Assembly (NCBI GenBank): GCA_003170575.1
Contig: PMZB01000117.1
Coordinates: 1-11,143 of the forward strand
Direction of reading: 5' to 3'
Origin: Chlamydiia bacterium
GTDB lineage: Bacteria > Chlamydiota > Chlamydiia > Chlamydiales > FEN-1388
Length of the DNA: 11,143 nucleotides
Each line of letters begins with the position of its first letter. Position 1 is the stretch's first letter. The translations under genes were made by a program, and so were the position numbers. Positions 1-5,352 of the stretch are shown here, in pieces. The notes under the pieces are model-generated. The model saw only the letters and a list, made by a program, of their open reading frames with translations, did no database searches and had not been told where the DNA came from.

Positions 1-9
1 GAGTATTTT

Positions 10-285
10 ATGGTTCAACCGTCCAAATCATTCAAAGATTTAGCGGGGGAATATGCCGCCCTTGCAAATAACTATTTAGATCATCTTCCTGTAGAAAATT
101 CGACCATCCGGAGTTTTGATGTGGTTGCAGAGGCTCTTCGGTCCATTACAGATTCAAAGCACCACCACGATGTGCCAGATTCCTTAAAAGGACGTGTTAG
201 CTGCATACAAGAGTGCCTTGACAATCCTGAAATGTATGTAGAGAAACGCGAAAACGATCAACAATTTAAAGAGATTATCCTATGA
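10..285 (+). CDS. Hypothetical protein, possibly the N-terminal half of a split gene
   Basis: I do not recognise this 91-codon protein. It is soluble in composition, mixed charged and polar, with a His-rich patch (KHHHD) near residue 50 and no signal peptide or membrane segment. The ATG at 10 is the first visible start, but the frame is open to base 1, so the true start may lie outside the window and no ribosome-binding site can be judged. It ends at a TGA (283-285). The following 161-codon frame continues in exactly the same reading frame after one intervening codon, so the two may be a single gene of about 252 codons interrupted by one stop. That it is coding is likely from its length and composition; its function is unknown. 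Confidence 0.5.
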   Translation: MVQPSKSFKDLAGEYAALANNYLDHLPVENSTIRSFDVVAEALRSITDSKHHHDVPDSLKGRVSCIQECLDNPEMYVEKRENDQQFKEIIL

Positions 286-288
286 TGC

Positions 289-774
289 GTGGCGTCAAAA
301 ATCAACAAATTAACTCTTCTCACTGACCAAGAGAGAACAAGATACGTTCTCGAACAGCAAGAGCAGGCCAACAAGGCTTCCCAGAACAAAGATCAAATGG
401 CAAAAGCAACTCAGCCAAGTCCCGGTACATCAGCTCACGTTGGCACTGAAGAAGAGGCACTACGAGTTTACCAATACGATTGGGGGAATCAACATACAAT
501 TCTACCTCCTCTTGAGCAATATGTGCCAGAGGCCAACCCTGGATCTTTGAGAGAAGCAATGGAACTAATGTTTGCCACACTACTGACGATGCAGGAGATA
601 CAGCCGCAAGGTGAGGCGCCGCCTCCCCAGACAGCGCATTATCACATACAGCTAATCGTTCCATTATCTCGACCTACTCAAGCACAAGACAACCCGTTCA
701 CACAAATAGCAATCAGACTAATACAGAGTGGCTCATTACTTAACGCCCTACAACTTTTGGCAGAGTTCAGATAA
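289..774 (+). CDS. Hypothetical protein, possibly the C-terminal half of a split gene
   Basis: This is an unrecognised 161-codon frame. The first third is rich in Gln, Lys, Ala and Asn and looks disordered. The remainder has a Pro-rich stretch (QGEAPPPQ) followed by alternating hydrophobic and polar segments with a Gln-rich, Leu-rich end. The only full-length start is a GTG at 289 with no convincing Shine-Dalgarno at proper spacing. A purine patch at 268-273 is too far away, and the next in-frame ATG is at 397. The GTG lies three bases after the TGA of the preceding frame, in the same phase. That suggests either reinitiation after termination or a stop codon that has split one gene. The frame ends 5 bp from the convergent sulP stop. 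Function unknown. Confidence 0.5.
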   Translation: MASKINKLTLLTDQERTRYVLEQQEQANKASQNKDQMAKATQPSPGTSAHVGTEEEALRVYQYDWGNQHTILPPLEQYVPEANPGSLREAMELMFATLLTMQEIQPQGEAPPPQTAHYHIQLIVPLSRPTQAQDNPFTQIAIRLIQSGSLLNALQLLAEFR

Positions 775-779
775 TCATA

Positions 780-2579
780 TTAGAGGTTTGACTCGCGCAA
801 GTCAGAATAAAAAGAATGTGCACGTTCCACAGCGCGCTTCAGGGATGCCTGAGGCGCTGATTCATCATGAGGAATAAGATTATCCTCTCCTAAATACTCC
901 ACAAGCCTGGCATTACGCAGAAGCTTCATTACAGGCTCTGGAATATTGCAGACAATAAGCTGCCGATTTCCCTTTTGCAAATAGTCCTTCAGCTGTTTTA
1001 TGCCCAATGCAGTGGTTGCGTCCACATCATGAACGTGCTTCAAGCGCAAAATAAAGACTTTCGTGGAACTATCATCCTCTGCCATAGCTCGCAAGGCATA
1101 TTGAAAAATATCCACAGCGCCAAAAAAGAGCTCGCCTTCAACGTTGATAATTCTTACTTCGCGAGGCACATTTTTTTCTTCCTCGCGAATTGGATGATAG
1201 TCGCCTGTCTTCTCATCGTAGACGTACTCCACTACACGCGGGACAGCCGCTTTTCTCAGATATAAAATTATGGAAAGAGCAACTCCAATATAGAAAGCAA
1301 CAGGCAGGCTGAAAAACACACAGGAAAGAAATGTAACGAAAAACACAAACGCATCTGAATGTGTTGCTCTCCAACAAAGTGCTATCTGTTTTGTATCCAC
1401 AAGGCGAATCACGGTCATAATAAGAAGGGCCGAAAGTGCAGTGATGGGAACATACTGAATAAGCCCAGCCAACAAAAACACGATTCCCGCAACAAATAAC
1501 GAACTGAAAAACGCAGCAAATCGAGTCTGCGCATGGCTCTCCATGTTCAAAATGCTTCTAGAGGCGCTTCCAGAACATGGAAGCCCGCCAAAAAATGAGA
1601 GCACTGTGTTTGCACACCCAAGAGCCAGCACTTCTTGGTTGCCATTGATCCTCTGCCCTGTTGTTGCAGCAAGCGATTTAGCAATAGTGCTAGCCTCCAG
1701 CATGCCAAGCACTGCTATAGCAAAAGCAACCGGAAGAAGGGTGTTTAAAAATCGAAGATCATAAAAATGAAGCTCAAATGTTGGTTTAATACTGGACGCT
1801 CCTACAAGAGCTAGTTTTCTTCCTACTATATCCTCAAAATCAGTGAGATGTAAAAGCCACACTACCGCACTAATACAGACAATCACAAAAAGAGCCGCTG
1901 GAATCTTGATTTGGAGCCGTTTTGACATCTTAAATAAAAAAAGAGAACTTATGCCCACAACTGCTGTAAGAATATGCATATCTGTGAGATGACAAATCCA
2001 GTACACAATCTTTTCATAGAGAGTGTCAAGATTGTCTGGACACGAGATACCAACAAGAGGAAAAATCTGACCTACGCAAAGAGCAAGGGCCGTTCCTGTC
2101 ACATATCCAACAATAACTGAATGACTCACAAACTGTGTCAGCCGCCCAAGTTTTAACACAGCCGCACCAAGCTGACACACCCCCACAAGGGCAGTGAGCA
2201 CTGCCAAAAGCTGAAGAGAAATGGTTTCACGGGATGCAGGGTCAAGTCCAACATAATACCGCTGCAAAATAGTTGTAAGAGCCACCTGAACAAGGAGGGC
2301 CGTCGGATTATTCGGGCCTATCACAAGATGGCGCGAGGAACTTAAAAGCGCTGCGATAGCAGTTCCTAGCACCATGGAAAGAATACCTGCTGCCGGAGGC
2401 ACGCCCACAACAAGAGAATAGGCAAGTGCTTGAGGCACAGAGATCAAAGCAACCATGAAAGCAGCGATTAGATCCTGAGTAAATTTTTGCGTGGAATATC
2501 GTTCAATGTCTTTTAACAAGGGACGTAAGGATAGGTCGTCGTTCGTGCGTGGACCTGGTAAAACAAGAGCTGTTTTCAT
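780..2579 (-). CDS. SulP/SLC26-family anion permease with C-terminal STAS domain
   Basis: This is an inner-membrane anion transporter of the SulP (SLC26) family, 599 residues, the usual full length. The substrate cannot be told from sequence: sulfate, bicarbonate and other small anions are all known in the family. Residues about 30-440 form the multi-helix transport domain. They include the early signature ISVPQALAYSLVVGVPP (47-62), a GPNNPTALL segment near 88 and the GGLPCSGSASRSI segment (331-343), the counterpart of the family's conserved GG.P.tGs.sRs loop. A cytoplasmic STAS domain spans about 472-575, with the typical ELFFGAVD strand-helix turn and the DVDATTALG loop (518-526). The ATG start lies 12 bp after the ptsN stop with no clear Shine-Dalgarno, so translation may depend on coupling. 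It is convergent with the hypothetical frames on the left. Family certain, substrate unknown. Confidence 0.95.
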   Translation of the reverse strand: MKTALVLPGPRTNDDLSLRPLLKDIERYSTQKFTQDLIAAFMVALISVPQALAYSLVVGVPPAAGILSMVLGTAIAALLSSSRHLVIGPNNPTALLVQVALTTILQRYYVGLDPASRETISLQLLAVLTALVGVCQLGAAVLKLGRLTQFVSHSVIVGYVTGTALALCVGQIFPLVGISCPDNLDTLYEKIVYWICHLTDMHILTAVVGISSLFLFKMSKRLQIKIPAALFVIVCISAVVWLLHLTDFEDIVGRKLALVGASSIKPTFELHFYDLRFLNTLLPVAFAIAVLGMLEASTIAKSLAATTGQRINGNQEVLALGCANTVLSFFGGLPCSGSASRSILNMESHAQTRFAAFFSSLFVAGIVFLLAGLIQYVPITALSALLIMTVIRLVDTKQIALCWRATHSDAFVFFVTFLSCVFFSLPVAFYIGVALSIILYLRKAAVPRVVEYVYDEKTGDYHPIREEEKNVPREVRIINVEGELFFGAVDIFQYALRAMAEDDSSTKVFILRLKHVHDVDATTALGIKQLKDYLQKGNRQLIVCNIPEPVMKLLRNARLVEYLGEDNLIPHDESAPQASLKRAVERAHSFYSDLRESNL

Positions 2580-2591
2580 AAAGAAAATATT

Positions 2592-3050
2592 TTAAGAAAC
2601 TACTGCACTTCTCAAAAGTGCTGCAACTGCTTCTGGTGAAGTTGCCATGGTTAATCGGCGCCGAAGTTGTTCATTGCGCATAGCGGTCGTTATTGAGGAG
2701 AGAAGTTTAAGATACTCTGTTTGCTTATTATCTGGACCCCCAACTAAAAAAACGAGACGCACAAGAGAGTCATCTGGAGCGCTCCAATCAATCCCTTTTT
2801 GCAAGATACCCACAGCCATAAAAAAGTCAGAGTAGATAGGAAGCTTCGCATGCGGAATAGCAACTCCCATTCCTATTGCCGTGGACACAAGCTTCTCTCT
2901 ATCCAAAATAGCTTGATAGAACCGATCATGTGCAGGTAATTCTTTCGTAGTAATAACCACGTCTACAAGCTTTTTAAGTACTTCTTCTTTCGAAGTCGTA
3001 TCAAAAAAAACAACTAATCTTTCATCAATGTAATCTGATAACCGAATCAT
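2592..3050 (-). CDS. ptsN: PTS EIIA-Ntr family regulatory protein
   Basis: This is a fructose/nitrogen-type phosphotransferase EIIA domain protein of 152 residues, a complete single domain. The phospho-accepting histidine is His67 in the motif GMGVAIPHAKL (60-70), the family hallmark. It is followed by the expected GIDWSAPDDSLVRLVFLVGGP stretch (85-105 region) and a C-terminal helical segment. In this family the protein is phosphorylated by NPr/HPr-like partners and usually regulates other proteins rather than importing sugar. Here it sits 12 bp upstream of a SulP transporter on the same strand, so that transporter is a plausible target (inference). Chlamydiae are known to carry ptsN genes beside dut, which matches the gene order here. 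The Shine-Dalgarno is weak (GGTGG about 10 bp before the ATG). A TTGACA element lies about 60 bp upstream. Confidence 0.93.
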   Translation of the reverse strand: MIRLSDYIDERLVVFFDTTSKEEVLKKLVDVVITTKELPAHDRFYQAILDREKLVSTAIGMGVAIPHAKLPIYSDFFMAVGILQKGIDWSAPDDSLVRLVFLVGGPDNKQTEYLKLLSSITTAMRNEQLRRRLTMATSPEAVAALLRSAVVS

Positions 3051-3082
3051 AAACTATACCACCAAAACAGGGCTATTAGTTC

Positions 3083-3112
3083 ATCGTGACGAATATGCAT
3101 CACTTATGTCAA
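3083..3112 (-). promoter_or_regulatory. Candidate promoter for ptsN-sulP
   Basis: On the minus strand a perfect TTGACA (3112-3107) is followed after 18 bp by CACGAT (3088-3083), a weak -10 that keeps only three of six consensus bases. It sits between the terminator-like hairpin at 3129-3149 and the ptsN start at 3050. That is where a promoter for the ptsN-sulP pair would be expected. The -35 is convincing; the -10 is not. Confidence 0.35.
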
Positions 3113-3128
3113 GCAAAATATGCAAATA

Positions 3129-3149
3129 AATTGGCTTTGCAAGCCAATT
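3129..3149 (-). terminator. Terminator-like hairpin upstream of ptsN
   Basis: This is a perfect 9-bp stem (AATTGGCTT / AAGCCAATT) around a 3-base loop. On the minus strand it is followed by a T-rich stretch (TTTATTTGCATATTTTGC). It lies after the broken gene and the small remnant and before the ptsN promoter element, the right place to end transcripts coming from dut. The tail is interrupted by other bases, so termination may be partial. Confidence 0.55.
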
Positions 3150-3267
3150 ACGATAGTGACACAAGCTGGTATTTGTTCAAAAACTCTACGATCTGCAGCA
3201 CCTTCTCAGCAATGAACCTATCCTGAGGTAGTAGAGGTTTAGCTAGTTCATAGCACTAAACCTTCAT
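3148..3267 (-). pseudogene. Possible small gene remnant with internal TAG
   Basis: Read on the minus strand, an ATG at 3267-3265 opens a 40-codon frame that meets TAG at codon 4. It then continues with protein-like sequence (residues such as ELAKPLLPQDRFIAEKVLQI, then a short Leu/Val-rich end) to a TAA overlapping the edge of the 3129-3149 hairpin. There is no Shine-Dalgarno before the ATG. A stop codon flush against a terminator-like hairpin suggests the 3' end of a former gene. I do not recognise the family, and the length is short enough for chance. Confidence 0.25.
3235..3263. repeat. Bulged inverted repeat in the spacer
   Basis: The outer arms AGGTTTA (3235-3241) and TAAACCT (3257-3263) stack on the inner arms GCTA (3242-3245) and TAGC (3251-3254). 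This leaves a 5-base loop and a 2-base bulge, 11 paired positions in all. On the plus strand it is followed by a T-rich run (ATTTTTTG at 3271-3278). On the minus strand, where the genes are, it lies 43 bp after the broken gene's stop and lacks a T tract. It could be a decayed terminator or a structured 3' end. Confidence 0.4.
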
Positions 3268-3305
3268 GTTATTTTTTGTTAGAGATTAATGTATGATACA
3301 AGATT

Positions 3306-3853
3306 CTAAGAAATATTAAAAGCACGTAGTAATTTGGATTCGTAATATTTTCGTAATTGGTCTGCAACTTTCGCATCACGAGGAACTTCCTTTTCGCTAA
3401 GGCCACGTAGTTCCATCTCATCTTTAGTCATTTTTTGTCGCACTATGATTGGCACATTAATTCCAAATTGAAGCCACCCTGATTGTTCTTCTTCGGTAAA
3501 ATATCCAGGGGGTTGTGAATGAAGATCCTTATTACATGTTTGAGGATTACATTAGCTGCTTGAGGATCGATAGCGCTAAGCTCTTCATCGCAAAGTATCA
3601 CCGCAGGAGAACAACTATAAGTCCAATAAGATTTTCCCATGACACCTTGGAGGACTGATTGATCCGTCTGATACACTAAAATATCCTTTCGAAGGTTATC
3701 AACCCGAGCATACACATCAGGGAAAGCCGTTTTGGCAGTGAGTTCTCTGCCCTCTTCGTGTGTTAACAATTTTGGGATAAATGGATTAACAATGGTGCTT
3801 ACTCCCCAAAAAGCAGCGGGGGCCCATGCGAAAATAGAACCTATTATATTCAT
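3306..3853 (-). pseudogene. Frameshifted gene, weakly M48-peptidase-like
   Basis: The ATG at 3853 (AGGA about 9 bp upstream, 3 bp after the dut stop) opens a frame that runs to a TAG at 3443. From about 3545 a second frame, shifted by -1, is open down to a TAG at 3306. It encodes natural-looking sequence, for example GYFTEEEQSGWLQFGINVP and KMTKDEMELRGLSEKEVPRD. Both frames are open across about 100 bp containing a CCCCC run (3510-3514). Adding one C there joins them into a protein of about 181 residues. The N-terminus has a hydrophobic stretch (about 3-26). The segment VILCDEELSAIDPQAANVILKH resembles the stretch before the HExxH helix of M48-type metallopeptidases, but no HExxH is present in the joined product, so it is probably inactive. 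Family assignment is weak. It is likely co-transcribed with dut. Confidence 0.7.
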
Positions 3854-3856
3854 AGT

Positions 3857-4318
3857 TTAATGTCCTGTATGCCCAAAACCTCCGCTTCCTCGGTCAGTCT
3901 CTACAATAAGATCGACTTGAGAGAATGAGGCGCGCACTACAGAAGCAACCACCATCTGCGCAATGCGCATGAGTGGAGTAACGGTAAAAGGAATAGAACC
4001 GTGATTAATCAAAAGCACTCCCACTTCACCGCGATAGTCACTGTCAATCGTTCCGGGAGCATTGAGCACGGTGACCTGACTTCTCATGGCAAGCCCGCTT
4101 CTTGGCCTAATCTGCGCTTCATACCCTTCTGGAATCTCCAGAAATATGCCTGTTGGAATAAGAGCAGTTTTCCCGGGCTCAATAACAACATTCTCGGTAA
4201 TTGCAGCTTTCAAGTCAGCTCCGGCAGCTCCAGATGATTCATAGGAGGGAAGGTATTTTGGAGAGGAAGCAACAACTTTTATAACAAGCTGCTGTGTGTT
4301 GGTTTCAACGACTAACAT
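3857..4318 (-). CDS. dut: dUTP diphosphatase (dUTPase)
   Basis: This enzyme hydrolyses dUTP to dUMP and pyrophosphate, keeping uracil out of DNA and supplying the dTMP precursor. It is a cytoplasmic trimeric enzyme. All five family motifs are present, numbered from the ATG: AGADLKA (32-38), PRSGLA (72-77), GTIDSDYRG with the catalytic Asp (89-97), RIAQMVV (118-124) and the glycine-rich C-terminal arm [10 protein letters not shown] (143-152). At 153 residues the length is normal. I chose the ATG at 4318 because AGAGG lies 7 bp upstream. An in-frame GTG at 4351 would add 11 residues not typical of the family and has no ribosome-binding site. A candidate promoter overlaps that GTG. The next gene starts 3 bp after the stop. 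Confidence 0.97.
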   Translation of the reverse strand: MLVVETNTQQLVIKVVASSPKYLPSYESSGAAGADLKAAITENVVIEPGKTALIPTGIFLEIPEGYEAQIRPRSGLAMRSQVTVLNAPGTIDSDYRGEVGVLLINHGSIPFTVTPLMRIAQMVVASVVRASFSQVDLIVETDRGSGGFGHTGH

Positions 4319-4352
4319 AGATAGACCTCTGTAAAAAAAGCTGGGCACCACG

Positions 4353-4380
4353 AGTACAAAACAAAATTTTCTTGTCTCAA
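4353..4380 (-). promoter_or_regulatory. Candidate promoter for dut
   Basis: On the minus strand TTGAGA (4380-4375) and TGTACT (4358-4353) are separated by 16 bp, giving five of six and four of six consensus matches. Transcription would start near 4346, about 28 bases before the chosen dut ATG. This also argues against the GTG at 4351 as the start. The pair lies directly after the toxin stop, so dut could have its own promoter beside read-through from the toxin-antitoxin operon. Confidence 0.35.
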
Positions 4381-4384
4381 ATCT

Positions 4385-4678
4385 TTAGGGATGAGGAGAA
4401 ATACTCAAAATATAAAGCTCCCCTTTTTTAGGACCATATGCCCAAAAAATCCTATGGGCCCCAGGAGATCTATTTTGTATATACGACTCAAAAACATCGC
4501 CTAGAGCACATTCTATATCTGTAAACTTATGCGTGTGTAGGGAAGGATGCCTCAGATTTGTTTCCATAAAACCCAGGATTTTTCTAGTCTGTTTGAGAAC
4601 AGATTTTTTCGATTTGTCTTTTTCCAATCCCTGCAAGAAGAAAGTTGCCTCATCTGAAAAAAGTAATTTCCATTTCAT
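4385..4678 (-). CDS. RelE/ParE-superfamily toxin-like protein
   Basis: This is a small 97-residue protein with the layout of RelE/ParE-fold toxins: an N-terminal strand and helix (WKLLFSDEATFFLQGLEK, 3-20), a Lys-rich helix, a LRHPSLHTHKF turn (42-52), then paired strands GDVFESYIQN and AHRIFWAYG. The C-terminus ILSISPHP resembles the conserved end of one group of these toxins. Basic residues R70 and R76 lie where such toxins contact RNA or gyrase, but I cannot tell whether it is an mRNA-cutting or a gyrase-targeting type. The ATG lies 2 bp after the stop of the upstream antitoxin gene, the usual antitoxin-first order with coupled translation. The frame is intact, with no sign of decay. Confidence 0.75.
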   Translation of the reverse strand: MKWKLLFSDEATFFLQGLEKDKSKKSVLKQTRKILGFMETNLRHPSLHTHKFTDIECALGDVFESYIQNRSPGAHRIFWAYGPKKGELYILSISPHP

Positions 4679-4680
4679 TT

Positions 4681-4980
4681 TTAGTCAGTGTCCTCAACAT
4701 CCTCTTGAGCGTATTTAGCAAACGACCCCAGATCATGCATCCGTCCTTCCTCAGCATCTCTGATCCCCTTTAGCAGGGAAGTGAGCGCCTCAGGATCCTT
4801 ATAAATCCAATGGCCTTTTGCGGGAACTTCTATAACAGGCTCTAATATTATTCTTCCGTCATCTCTATACATACGGAAAGACCTAAAGTTTTCTCTTTCT
4901 TCCCTCGAAAGTATACGTGTCAAGCAAATACGTTGCTTGTCGTCCATTGAGCCAATGGCTTTTTGTTTTCTCATAGACAT
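4681..4980 (-). CDS. Antitoxin partner of the RelE/ParE-like toxin
   Basis: A 99-residue protein directly upstream of the toxin gene. The central segment (about 13-53), with a short GRIILEPVIEVP hairpin (42-53), suggests an AbrB/SpoVT-like swapped-hairpin DNA-binding region. The segment after it, WIYKDPEALTSLLKGIRDAEEGRMHDLGSF (58-87), is typical of antitoxins that sit beside this toxin group and would wrap the toxin. The acidic C-terminus (QEDVEDTD) fits a flexible tail. The start ATG at 4980 has a GAGGG about 11 bp upstream; another ATG two codons later is equally possible. Antitoxins of this kind usually repress their own operon, and the tandem repeats at 5021-5054 are a likely operator. 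The toxin-antitoxin pairing is more certain than the fold. Confidence 0.72.
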   Translation of the reverse strand: MSMRKQKAIGSMDDKQRICLTRILSREERENFRSFRMYRDDGRIILEPVIEVPAKGHWIYKDPEALTSLLKGIRDAEEGRMHDLGSFAKYAQEDVEDTD

Positions 4981-5020
4981 ACTTGAATTTTCCCTCTCTT
5001 CTTCTCAACAATATGATTGT

Positions 5021-5054
5021 CCCACTAATGGGAATTTCCCACAAGTGGAATTTT
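5021..5054. promoter_or_regulatory. Tandem operator-like repeats upstream of the toxin-antitoxin pair
   Basis: Two adjacent near-identical units, CCCACTAATGGGAATTT (5021-5037) and CCCACAAGTGGAATTTT (5038-5054), each contain an imperfect inverted repeat (CCCA...TGGG at 5021-5032; CCAC-AA-GTGG at 5039-5048). A partial third copy of the half-site (AATTCCCA) lies at 5072-5079. The units start about 40 bp upstream of the antitoxin start, where the promoter must be, so they are likely the antitoxin or antitoxin-toxin complex binding sites. I could not settle on clear -35/-10 elements. Confidence 0.55.
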
Positions 5055-5118
5055 TAACCATTTGCTATGAGAATTCCCATCCCTTGAAGTGTATTATTAT
5101 ACCCATTTAATTTTTTAA

Positions 5119-5238
5119 AGTGAGGAATCTCCTTACAAGCGGCTTCTGAGAAAGAAATTGGGATATAAGAAATTGCATGGAGCAGAAATTCGCGACGAAT
5201 TAGAGGAAGTAGATAGTGAGGAGCTGATTCCATTTTAG
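5119..5238 (+). pseudogene. Possible coding remnant (39 codons, no start)
   Basis: After a TAA at 5116-5118 the plus strand is open for 39 codons to a TAG at 5236-5238. It reads as ordinary charged bacterial protein (SPYKRLLRKKLGYKK, then GAEIRDELEEVDSEELIPF). There is no ATG or GTG start and no ribosome-binding site, so it would be the 3' end of a lost gene. The opposite strand is also open here (5054-5233, 59 codons from an ATG with no Shine-Dalgarno), but its product looks like an antisense reading. I do not recognise either. This is most of what the 372-bp gap between 4981 and 5352 holds. Confidence 0.25.
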
Positions 5239-5306
5239 TTCATAAAATTTTTTATCATTCATATCATTGTTCGCTCTCTTGATGATGCCGGCCTTTATCG
5301 ATCATT

Positions 5307-5320
5307 CCCCCTCCTCCCCC
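5307..5320. repeat. Polypurine/polypyrimidine mirror repeat
   Basis: CCCCCTCCTCCCCC reads the same in both directions along one strand. On the minus strand it is an uninterrupted purine tract that contains AGGAGG and is followed two bases later by an ATG (5305-5303) opening only a 13-residue frame that ends at 5264. It lies about 33 bp downstream of the last gene of the three-gene operon. No clear terminator for that operon is visible between 5239 and 5352. Confidence 0.5.
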
Positions 5321-5352
5321 AATTCTTCTCTAGAACCAAAACAAATTGGTGG

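Noticed and set aside
613..625. GAGGC/GCCTC inverted repeat as a terminator for sulP
   Set aside because: It has a short stem, no T run on the relevant strand, and lies 150 bp past the sulP stop within coding sequence.
320..664. Minus-strand open frame of 114 codons
   Set aside because: It lies wholly antisense to the 289-774 frame, has no ribosome-binding site and its product looks like an antisense reading.
4319..4351. GTG at 4351 as the dut start
   Set aside because: It has no ribosome-binding site, adds 11 atypical residues and overlaps a promoter candidate. The ATG at 4318 has AGAGG at proper spacing.
5021..5080. CRISPR-like repeat array
   Set aside because: There are only two and a half short units with no spacers. 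An operator is the simpler explanation.
5054..5233. Minus-strand 59-codon ATG frame as a real small gene
   Set aside because: It has no Shine-Dalgarno, the opposite strand reads more like protein, and it runs into the toxin-antitoxin operator.
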